Source: Proteiniphilum sp. UBA4084
GTDB taxonomy: Bacteria > Bacteroidota > Bacteroidia > Bacteroidales > Dysgonomonadaceae
DNA length: 18,297 nt
Assembly (NCBI GenBank): GCA_002383605.1
Contig: DFYK01000070.1
Span: 1,039-19,335 of the forward strand
Direction of reading: 5' to 3'
Shown: piece after piece, positions 7,042 to 13,832 of the stretch
Layout: every line of letters begins with the position of its first letter
How positions within the stretch are numbered: position 1 is the stretch's first letter
Made by a program: the position numbers and the translations under genes
The notes under the pieces: generated by a model
What the model was told of the DNA's origin: nothing
The model's input: the letters and a program-made list of their open reading frames with translations, nothing else
Databases searched by the model: none

Positions 7042-9078
7042 ATGAACAAATTGAAAACAGTTTTGTCGATTATTGGCTTCTTTTTTACGATTCATGCGAT
7101 CTCTCAGCAAACCAATGTAAATGAACCCGACTCCATCATTTCTCTTCAGGAAGTGGTGGTAAATGCTTACCAGATCAACACCCGGCAGCATCAGGTTCCG
7201 GGGAGCATCTCGGTACTTTCGGGAGAGGAGATCGTGACCGGCGACGGCAATAATTTTGCCAACACCCTTCATGCCCTACCGGGCATCTACATGCACAGCG
7301 GCACCTATGCCACAAGCCGCATTGTGATTCGTGGCGTGGGCAGTCGAACCCCATACAATACCAACCGGATCAAAGCATATCTGAACGACATCCCCATCAC
7401 CTCATCCGATGGGATCTCCACACCCGAAGATATCGAGCTGACCGGTATCGGACGCATGGAGGTAATCAAAGGTCCCGCTTCTGCACTTTACGGCTCGGGA
7501 CTGGGGGGTAATATCAATATCTATACGTCCGGAGCAGAAAGCAACAAGACTGAGGCCCTGCTCCAGTATGGCAGTTTTGAAACGATGAAAGCGATGGCAG
7601 CAGGTAACTATCATAATGGAAATGTACATATCGGGGGCAATCTGTCGCACCTGCAGTCGGACGGTTTCCGTGAAAACAACCGGTACCGGCGTACCGCCCT
7701 GCTCTCTTCGGGTAGCTGGCAGCAACAGACTTACTCACTGGAATATACACTTATGTTGATAGACCTGTATGCACAAATCCCCAGTTCGGTCGGAAAAACT
7801 TTGTATGAGACCGATCCCGGTGCTGCAGCAGCCAACTGGAAAGCGGTGAAGGGATATAAGGAATATCAGCGCGCGATTGCGGGTGTGACCCTGACAAACA
7901 AAATTTCAGAAAAATGGAACAACAGACTCACGCTATTCGGAAGATGGGCAGACAGTTACGAGTTACGGCCATTCAACAACCTGGACGATGGGACCTCGGG
8001 TGGCGGTATCCGCAACAGATTAACCTATCACACCCCAAACTGGGATGCACTGATGGGCTTCGAATGGATAAACGACACCTACCGCTGGCAGATGGATCTG
8101 AACGAGGAGCTGATCAACAAAAACAAGGAGACCCGAAATCAAACCAATCTCTTTGGGATGGTGTACTGGCGACCCGCACCGGCATGGAATATTTCATTGG
8201 GAGGAGCGGTGAACAAGGTGCGTTACCGGCTCACCGATCAATTTTCTGAGAATGGCGATCAGAGCGGTAAGCGTGATTTTCCTGCCATCTTCTCGCCCCG
8301 GGTGGGAGTCAATTACGCACCCTCACGCAGCGTGGCTTTCTACGCTTCGGCAGGACACGGCTTCTCCATGCCCTCGCCCGAGGAGACACTCCTGCCGGAG
8401 GGAGACATAAACAGGGCGTTGCGGCCGGAGCAAGGCATGCAATATGAGGCGGGGGTGCGACTGAACCTGTTTGACGATGCCACACAGCTGGAAACCACGG
8501 TTTATCGGATAAACCTCACCGACCTGCTGGTCACAAAACGACTCACCGAAGACATCTTTACCGGTATCAATGCGGGCAGGACACGCCACTCCGGCCTGGA
8601 ACTGATGCTCAAACAGCGAATCTTCAGATTTCGAACCTTTCCAGGAAGCTTGCAGATGAATACCAGTCATACCTGGTCACGAAACCGGTTTATTGACTTC
8701 AACGACAATGGTGAGATCTACAATGGAAACAAACTACCGGGAATACCTTCCCACATGGCACGAGTCGGTCTCCAATGGCGACCTGCAGCACGACTAAGGC
8801 TGGATGTACAGTTCCAATATGTGGGGGAACAATATATGAATGATGCCAACAGCATGAAAAACGACGACTATTTTCTGGTCGGCCTGAGAACTTCCCACCA
8901 CCTCCCTGCCACAAGAGCAGGCTCACCTGAACTTTTTGCCGGTATTAACAATATGACCGACACCCATTACGCACCCATGCTCACCGTGAATGCCGTTGCT
9001 TTCGGCAATGCAGAACCGCGATATTACTATCCGGGGATGCCACGCCACTATTATGCAGGTATAAAATGGGAGTTTTAA
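7042..9078 (+). CDS. TonB-dependent outer-membrane receptor, FecA/siderophore-like
   Basis: Outer-membrane ligand-gated channel driven by TonB-ExbBD. The 678 residues start with a signal peptide (about 1-21, MNKLKTVLSIIGFFFTIHAIS), followed by a TonB-box-like segment (ISLQEVVVNAY, 33-43). The plug domain (about 45-165) carries LHALPGIYMHSG, IVIRGVGSRTPYN, AYLNDIPITSSDG and the diagnostic RMEVIKGPASALYGSGLGGNINI. The remainder is a beta-barrel ending in the aromatic YAGIKWEF, with terminal Phe678. There is no carboxypeptidase-like N-terminal extension and no SusD partner next door, so this is a simple receptor rather than a SusC-type glycan importer. The plug resembles ferric-citrate or siderophore receptors, but the ligand cannot be read from sequence. 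The start has no Shine-Dalgarno sequence and an A-rich leader. A 35-bp gap precedes the M23 gene. Confidence 0.93.
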   Translation: MNKLKTVLSIIGFFFTIHAISQQTNVNEPDSIISLQEVVVNAYQINTRQHQVPGSISVLSGEEIVTGDGNNFANTLHALPGIYMHSGTYATSRIVIRGVGSRTPYNTNRIKAYLNDIPITSSDGISTPEDIELTGIGRMEVIKGPASALYGSGLGGNINIYTSGAESNKTEALLQYGSFETMKAMAAGNYHNGNVHIGGNLSHLQSDGFRENNRYRRTALLSSGSWQQQTYSLEYTLMLIDLYAQIPSSVGKTLYETDPGAAAANWKAVKGYKEYQRAIAGVTLTNKISEKWNNRLTLFGRWADSYELRPFNNLDDGTSGGGIRNRLTYHTPNWDALMGFEWINDTYRWQMDLNEELINKNKETRNQTNLFGMVYWRPAPAWNISLGGAVNKVRYRLTDQFSENGDQSGKRDFPAIFSPRVGVNYAPSRSVAFYASAGHGFSMPSPEETLLPEGDINRALRPEQGMQYEAGVRLNLFDDATQLETTVYRINLTDLLVTKRLTEDIFTGINAGRTRHSGLELMLKQRIFRFRTFPGSLQMNTSHTWSRNRFIDFNDNGEIYNGNKLPGIPSHMARVGLQWRPAARLRLDVQFQYVGEQYMNDANSMKNDDYFLVGLRTSHHLPATRAGSPELFAGINNMTDTHYAPMLTVNAVAFGNAEPRYYYPGMPRHYYAGIKWEF

Positions 9079-9101
9079 CAGAAGAAATTACAAAAAAAAG
9101 T

Positions 9102-9109
9102 TATCTTTG
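9102..9109 (+). promoter_or_regulatory. Candidate -7 promoter element for the M23 peptidase gene
   Basis: TATCTTTG is an exact TAnnTTTG match lying in the 35-bp gap between the receptor stop and the M23 ATG. Its last base is only 4 nt before the ATG at 9114, so transcription would begin at or very near the start codon. No TTTG -33 box is seen at normal spacing, and readthrough from the receptor gene remains possible. Confidence 0.45.
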
Positions 9110-9113
9110 GCGC

Positions 9114-10358
9114 ATGTTTGCTCGTAAAAAAATATTCCGAACAGTCTGCTGTCTGTTATTCATTCTTTTCATCACCTCCTGTGCACTCCGGCAAGAGAAG
9201 CACTCCGGCGATACCATCCCGGAAGAAACCGAACGTTTGTTTGCCTACGGTATTTGTGTCGATTCACTCCATGTGGATCGTTATGCCATCCAAAAGGGAG
9301 ATAACCTGGCATCCATCCTCCTGCGTCTCGGATTCAGCGGTACAGAGGGTGAAAATATAACCGGTACCATCTCCGATTTGTATCCGCCAAACAAGATGCA
9401 GATCGGAAATGTATATGCTGCAATTACCACGCCCGACACCACTTCGACAATCCGGTATCTTGTATTTGAAAGTTCTAAAACCGACTTTGTGGTTGTCGAT
9501 CTTTGTTCCGATTCACCCAAAGCATATGCCGATGCGAAACCGGTGACCCTGCATCGCCGGTATGCCGAGAAGACCATCACCTCTTCCATGTGGAATGCAA
9601 TCCTCGAAGAAGGTGCCTCCCCCATGCTGGCAATGAAACTGTCGGACATATATGCCTGGCAGATTGATTTTTTTGATATCAAGGAAGGCGATTCTTTTCG
9701 GTTGATTTACGACGAAGCCTGGATCGACGATACCACCTTCGTAGATATCGTGGATATAGCAGGGGCTGTTTTCAGCCACCAGGGAGAGGAATACATGGCG
9801 GTACCTTTTCAACAGGATTCAATAAGAGAGTATTTCGATGCGGATGGAAACAGCCTGAGAAAGGAATTTCTGAAAGCACCACTCGATTTTTTCCGCATCA
9901 GTTCCAAATTTTCAAACGCACGTTTTCACCCGGTGCTGAAACGTTACCGTCCGCACCACGGCGTAGATTATGCCGCTCCGACAGGCACACCTGTAAAGAC
10001 CGTCGGCGACGGGGTAGTCATCGAGAAAGCATACCAACGCGGTGGCGCAGGCAACTACCTGAAGATAAGACACAACAATGCCTACACCACCACTTATATG
10101 CATCTGAGCCGCTTCGCCAAAGGTATTCAAAAGGGTTCGCAAGTCAGGCAGGGAGAAGTGATCGGCTTTGTAGGTTCCACCGGCCTCTCCACCGGTCCAC
10201 ACCTCGATTACAGGGTGCACAGAAACAACCAGCCCGTCAATCCGCTCAAAATGGAAGCTCCTCCCGCGCTTCCCGTAAAACCGGAACTGAGGGATAGCTT
10301 CCTGATAGTCCGGCACAATCTCCTGCAACTGATGGATAGTCTGCAACAAAAAGGGTGA
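9114..10358 (+). CDS. M23 family metallopeptidase lipoprotein (murein endopeptidase-like)
   Basis: The reading frame is open from an ATG at 9066 inside the receptor gene, but the ATG at 9114 is chosen because it gives a clean lipoprotein signal (MFARKKIFRT...FITSC, Cys23) and a 414-residue product. Residues about 56-105 resemble a LysM or OapA-type region (YAIQKGDNLASILLRLG). A middle region (150-260) resembles the second domain of MepM/Csd3-type proteins. The M23 domain spans about 255-380. It has HHGVDYAAPTGTP (His281 and Asp285 as zinc ligands), TTYMHLSRF (His330) and GPHLDYRVHR. In the last motif the usual HxH is His363-x-Asp365, replacing the canonical third zinc ligand. The protein probably cuts peptidoglycan cross-links or acts as a non-catalytic amidase activator. 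A C-terminal extension of about 35 residues follows. Confidence 0.9.
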   Translation: MFARKKIFRTVCCLLFILFITSCALRQEKHSGDTIPEETERLFAYGICVDSLHVDRYAIQKGDNLASILLRLGFSGTEGENITGTISDLYPPNKMQIGNVYAAITTPDTTSTIRYLVFESSKTDFVVVDLCSDSPKAYADAKPVTLHRRYAEKTITSSMWNAILEEGASPMLAMKLSDIYAWQIDFFDIKEGDSFRLIYDEAWIDDTTFVDIVDIAGAVFSHQGEEYMAVPFQQDSIREYFDADGNSLRKEFLKAPLDFFRISSKFSNARFHPVLKRYRPHHGVDYAAPTGTPVKTVGDGVVIEKAYQRGGAGNYLKIRHNNAYTTTYMHLSRFAKGIQKGSQVRQGEVIGFVGSTGLSTGPHLDYRVHRNNQPVNPLKMEAPPALPVKPELRDSFLIVRHNLLQLMDSLQQKG

Positions 10359-10375
10359 AATAAAGAATAAATTGC

Positions 10376-10383
10376 TACCTTTG
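10376..10383 (+). promoter_or_regulatory. Candidate -7 promoter element for the proA-proB-proC cluster
   Basis: TACCTTTG exactly matches TAnnTTTG. The predicted transcript start, near 10388, leaves about 25 nt before the preferred proA ATG at 10413 and only about 4 nt before the alternative ATG at 10392. No TTTG -33 box is visible at the expected distance. Confidence 0.55.
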
Positions 10384-10412
10384 AGGGCTAAATGATTTCT
10401 TTTTATCGAAAA

Positions 10413-11600
10413 ATGAATCTCAAACATAAAAACAGTGTTTTAAAAAGCCTCTCTGAGCTGCTTCGGCTGCAGAAAGAGGCGATCCTGGAAGCCAACAGGT
10501 CCGACATGCAGGCTTATCCCGATATGGACGAATCCATGAGAGATCGATTGAAGGTGGATGACCGGAAGATTGAAGGGATGATGCGTTCGCTCGAAGAGGT
10601 AGCCTTGCAGAACGACCCGGAAGGGAAGGTATTGTATGAGTTTGTCCGGAAAGACGGACTAAAAATAGTCAACCGCACGGTTCCTTTCGGAACCATCCTC
10701 ATTATTTATGAATCACGCCCCGATGTGACCATCGAGGCTGCGGCGACCGCCTTCAAGGCGGGCAACCGCATTCTGCTGAAGGGTGGCAAGGAGTCTCTGA
10801 ATACCAACTCGCTGCTGACGCAACTCTGGCAGGAAGCGCTCACCCTGAACGGAGTTGATCCGACCAGTGTGAGCTACCTCAATCTCTCCCGTGAAGAGAC
10901 ACGACAGCTTATCCGTGAGAACAGCCACAAGGTGGATCTGATCATTCCCCGCGGGGGTGAAGGGTTGATTCACTTCGTACAGGAGAATGCTTCCGTGCCG
11001 GTGATCGTAAGCGGCAGGGGCAACAACTTCCTCTATATCGATGAAGAGGCGGACTTTGAGATGGCCATCCGTCTGGTGATCAATGGAAAGCAGCGTATCA
11101 GCGTCTGCAATGCCATCGACAAGGTGGCCATCAGCCGACACCTGCCAGCGTTGCAGGAGAAGGTGAATCAGCTGGTGACGGCACTGCAGGAGAAAGGAAT
11201 TGAAGTATGGGGCAACCGCGAGATCGTCGCCCTCAACAATACGATCCGTGAAGAGAACAACGCCACCACCCTGTGTGAGGAATATCTGGCACCAAAGCTC
11301 TATCTCACCCTGACCGATGATACCGGTGAGGCGATTGAGTTGATTAATCGCTATTCAGGGGGCCATTCCGCGGTGATTGTCACCGGCAACGCGACAAAAG
11401 CCGACCGCTTTATGCAGGAGGTGGACTGTGCCGCCGTCTATCACAACGCCTCCTCCCGCTTTACCGATGGTGGACAGTTTGGCGTGGGCGCCGAGATTGC
11501 CATCAGCACCCAAAAACTGCACTTCCGTGGCCCTCTGGGAGCGCAGGAGCTGGTCACCAACAAGTGGTTTGTCTTCGGGGAGGGCCAGATCCGGGGATGA
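10413..11600 (+). CDS. proA: Glutamate-5-semialdehyde dehydrogenase (gamma-glutamyl phosphate reductase), divergent
   Basis: NADPH-dependent reduction of gamma-glutamyl phosphate to glutamate semialdehyde, the second step of proline synthesis. From the ATG at 10413 it has 395 residues; an ATG at 10392 would add seven (MISFYRK). The later start is favoured by the position of the promoter box. Numbered from 10392, features are VNRTVPFGTILIIYESRPDV (93-112), KAGNRILLKGGKES (122-135), IIPRGGEGL (184-192), the catalytic Cys239 in RISVCNAIDK, and the conserved C-terminal block ASSRFTDGGQFGVGAEIAIS (353-372). Two places diverge from typical ProA: the HIxxYGSxHT(D/E) signature reads LINRYSGGHSAVI, and the usual GxGNCH stretch reads GRGNNFLYID. 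Canonical ProA is about 415 residues. proB follows after 69 bp. Confidence 0.92.
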   Translation: MNLKHKNSVLKSLSELLRLQKEAILEANRSDMQAYPDMDESMRDRLKVDDRKIEGMMRSLEEVALQNDPEGKVLYEFVRKDGLKIVNRTVPFGTILIIYESRPDVTIEAAATAFKAGNRILLKGGKESLNTNSLLTQLWQEALTLNGVDPTSVSYLNLSREETRQLIRENSHKVDLIIPRGGEGLIHFVQENASVPVIVSGRGNNFLYIDEEADFEMAIRLVINGKQRISVCNAIDKVAISRHLPALQEKVNQLVTALQEKGIEVWGNREIVALNNTIREENNATTLCEEYLAPKLYLTLTDDTGEAIELINRYSGGHSAVIVTGNATKADRFMQEVDCAAVYHNASSRFTDGGQFGVGAEIAISTQKLHFRGPLGAQELVTNKWFVFGEGQIRG

Positions 11601-11669
11601 CATCCAGCGCAACAAACAAATACTGTTCATACACAACAACACAAACACAACACCCGGGTATTCGCATCA

Positions 11670-12431
11670 ATGAAGAAGAAGCTGATCATCAAAATAGGTA
11701 CCTCCACGCTGACGGCCGGTACCAACCGCATCTCCTTTGCGGTGATTGAAAGTATGGCGCGCCAGATCGTGGAACTGAAAAAAACATATGATGTGGTCAT
11801 CGTCTCCTCGGGAGCCATTGCCACGGCACGCCAGTTTGTGGAAATCAACGGCTATCTGAAGAACGTGGACTCCAAGCAGGCCATGGCAGCCATCGGCCAG
11901 ACCAAGCTGATTGAACTATACGACACCATCTTTTCCACATTCGGACTAAATATCGCACAGATATTGCTGACCTACCGTGATTTTGAGAATCCGGTGGCCA
12001 ACGAAAATACGCGCAACACCATCAACCGGCTCTGGCAGGCCGATTATATCCCCATCGTCAATGAAAATGATACCGTCTCCATCGAGGAGATTCTATTGGG
12101 AGACAATGATAAACTGTCGGCACTGGTAGCAGTGATTACCGAGGCGGACCTGCTGGTGCTGGTATCGGACATCGACGGCATCTTCGATCAGAATCCGCAC
12201 CTCCATCCCAAAGCGAAGCATATTTCAGAGGTGAGCGACCTGGATTCTGTCAGACACTGCATAGAAGAAAAAAATTCTACACTCGGTACCGGAGGCATGT
12301 CATCGAAGGTATATGCCGCCGAGATCTGTATGCGCAACGGTGTAGAAATGTGGATTGTGAACGGACAGCGCACTAACTATATCATTCAGGCGCTGAAGGG
12401 AGATATCCCTTTTACAAAATTTAAAAAATAG
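11670..12431 (+). CDS. proB: Glutamate 5-kinase, short form without PUA domain
   Basis: ATP-dependent phosphorylation of glutamate to gamma-glutamyl phosphate, the committed and usually proline-inhibited step. The 253 residues are a single amino-acid-kinase domain: KIGTSTLT (8-15), VVIVSSGAIATAR (42-54), AAIGQTKLIELYD (73-85), the glutamate-binding NENDTVSIEE (131-140), GDNDKLSALVA (144-154), VSDIDGIFDQNP (165-176) and the nucleotide-loop GTGGMSSKVYAAEI (206-219). The E. coli enzyme is about 367 residues and ends in a PUA domain that is wholly absent here; short ProB proteins exist in other lineages. The start has no Shine-Dalgarno sequence and follows an A/C-rich 69-nt spacer after proA. The final codons give FTKFKK and TAG. 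Confidence 0.95.
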   Translation: MKKKLIIKIGTSTLTAGTNRISFAVIESMARQIVELKKTYDVVIVSSGAIATARQFVEINGYLKNVDSKQAMAAIGQTKLIELYDTIFSTFGLNIAQILLTYRDFENPVANENTRNTINRLWQADYIPIVNENDTVSIEEILLGDNDKLSALVAVITEADLLVLVSDIDGIFDQNPHLHPKAKHISEVSDLDSVRHCIEEKNSTLGTGGMSSKVYAAEICMRNGVEMWIVNGQRTNYIIQALKGDIPFTKFKK

Positions 12432-12433
12432 GA

Positions 12434-12482
12434 ATCACCTCTTACGAAATAGAGATATTTTCAAGGGATCACCTCTTACGAA
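12434..12482. repeat. 15-bp direct repeat in the proB-proC spacer
   Basis: ATCACCTCTTACGAA occurs at 12434-12448 and again at 12468-12482, with a 34-bp period. The flanks partly match too: GGA or GGG before each copy, and a loosely similar AG-rich stretch ending GAGAT after each. The pair fills most of the 100 bp between the proB stop and the proC ATG. Confidence 0.85.
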
Positions 12483-12531
12483 GCAGGGAGATCCACGGAA
12501 ATTGTCGAGATTAAAAATCAAACAACAAACA

Positions 12532-13314
12532 ATGAAACAGGGATTTATTGGATTCGGGAACCTGACCAGGGCGGTTTATCAAGGATTAAAAGAGGAAAAA
12601 GGAATGGCATTTGCTTATTTCGACAGAACCCGTAAGGAGACTGATATATTATTCTACGAGCAGATGAACGATCTTGTCTCTTTCGCCGATGTGATTTGGT
12701 TGGGAATAAAACCGCAGGATCTGAGTGGCATTCTCGAACAGTTGAAAGAATGCAACCTGGAGGGGAAGACCATTGTTTCACCGGTTGCCGGAAAAAGTAT
12801 CGCCTACATAGAACGGTATCTGGGAAAGGATCAGCTGGTGGTGCGCATCATGCCCAACCTGGCAATGGCTTACCGAAAATCGGTTACTGCCTTCACGGCC
12901 AACCGTCCCGACGATGAAAAAGCAAGGGAGATCTTCACCCTGCTGGGTAAGCTGGGTAAAGCGGTGGAGCTGGAGGAGAGCGGCTTCGATCTGTTCACCT
13001 CGGTCTTCGGAAGCGGCCCTGCCTTCATCCTGGCCTTTATTCAGATTTTTAAGGATAAGATGCAGGAGTTCAACCTGCCCGGACCGCTGATCGATGAGTT
13101 GCTGCTGGAACTGACCCAGGGCACCACCCTCTATTTCGCACAAAATCAGAAGGATTACAGCATTGAAGAACTAATCAGGAACATTACCAGCAAGGGAGGT
13201 ACCACCCAGGCGGGGCTTGAATATTTCCGCAACCACAAGATCGGAAAACATTTCGAGGGAGTACTCGATGCCGCCAGAAACCGTTCGGTAGAAATGAGCC
13301 GCAACGGGGGTTAA
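12532..13314 (+). CDS. proC: Pyrroline-5-carboxylate reductase
   Basis: NAD(P)H-dependent reduction of 1-pyrroline-5-carboxylate to proline, the last step of the pathway. An upstream in-frame TTG at 12502 is possible, but the ATG at 12532 is preferred: it follows the A-rich CAAACAACAAACA typical of this phylum and puts the Rossmann motif GFIGFGNLTRA at residues 4-14 of a 260-residue protein. Other landmarks are LGIKPQDL (57-64), VRIMPNLAMA (104-113), FGSGPAFILAF (159-169) and TSKGGTTQAGLE (219-230). The last is usually (S/T)PGGTT; here Lys221 replaces the proline. The N-terminal half is more diverged than the C-terminal half. The stop overlaps the convergent sufE stop by 4 bp, and no terminator is seen. 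Confidence 0.93.
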   Translation: MKQGFIGFGNLTRAVYQGLKEEKGMAFAYFDRTRKETDILFYEQMNDLVSFADVIWLGIKPQDLSGILEQLKECNLEGKTIVSPVAGKSIAYIERYLGKDQLVVRIMPNLAMAYRKSVTAFTANRPDDEKAREIFTLLGKLGKAVELEESGFDLFTSVFGSGPAFILAFIQIFKDKMQEFNLPGPLIDELLLELTQGTTLYFAQNQKDYSIEELIRNITSKGGTTQAGLEYFRNHKIGKHFEGVLDAARNRSVEMSRNGG

Positions 13315-13742
13315 TTTTTCTCTGCCTTCGCCTTGTAGGCGATGGCATAGAACCGGATCTGTTTGATGACCGAGAGCAAGCCGTTGGAACGGGTCGGCGA
13401 CAAATGTTCGGTCAGGCCGATCTCCTTCATGAAACGCAGGTCGGTGTCAATAATTTCATCCGGCGTGCGACCGTCGAACACACGCAATACCATAGCGAGC
13501 AGTCCCTTTACAATGATCGCATCACTTTCGGCCTGAAACCAAAGCTTTCCATCCCGATAATCTGTTTGCAGCCAGACACGGCTCTGACAGCCCTCGATGA
13601 TATTCTCGGGGGTTTTGTATTTTTCATCGAGCGGTGGCAACGCATTACCATATTCAATGATTACCGCATACTTATCCATCCAGTCATCGTAGATGCTGAA
13701 TTCATCAATTATCTCCTGTTGTATTTCGTTTGTCGTCTGCAT
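13311..13742 (-). CDS. sufE: SufE-type sulfur acceptor protein for cysteine desulfurase
   Basis: Cytoplasmic partner of the cysteine desulfurase SufS: it accepts persulfide sulfur on a cysteine and passes it to the SufBCD scaffold for Fe-S cluster assembly. The 143 residues match the family (about 140). Cys52 in the motif IIEGCQSRVWL is the expected persulfide-carrying residue. Other recognisable segments are YGNALPPLDEKYKTPEN (31-47), the short strands at 56-75 and GLTEHLSPTRSNGL (109-122). No suf gene is adjacent, so it appears to be a stand-alone copy. The start is the ATG at 13742-13740. The gene lies 90 bp downstream of the M28 gene on the same strand; I see no exact promoter match in that gap, so cotranscription is possible. 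Confidence 0.95.
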   Translation of the reverse strand: MQTTNEIQQEIIDEFSIYDDWMDKYAVIIEYGNALPPLDEKYKTPENIIEGCQSRVWLQTDYRDGKLWFQAESDAIIVKGLLAMVLRVFDGRTPDEIIDTDLRFMKEIGLTEHLSPTRSNGLLSVIKQIRFYAIAYKAKAEKN

Positions 13743-13832
13743 TATTAATTTCTCTAGAGAGGTCTTCCCTTTTACAAGGCTGGCTACTTTCTCGTTCCGT
13801 TTACATATTGCCAGCTCCCAAAAGTCAATATT

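Noticed and set aside
9066..9113. An ATG start for the M23 gene inside the receptor gene
   Set aside because: It would bury the lipoprotein signal behind 16 residues and place the -7 box inside the coding sequence. The ATG at 9114 fits better.
13328..13343. CGCC-TTGTA-GGCG hairpin near the sufE 3' end as a shared terminator for proC and sufE
   Set aside because: It lies within sufE coding sequence, has a 4-bp stem and lacks a T-run on either usable side.
13751..13760. Palindrome TCTCTAGAGA upstream of sufE
   Set aside because: It is a 10-bp palindrome with no spacer, close to what chance gives, and has no matching promoter context.
13779..13815. GCTGGC and GCCAGC arms as a terminator between the M28 gene and sufE
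   Set aside because: The loop would be 25 nt, the stem only 6 bp, and there is no T-run, so it does not support a terminator.
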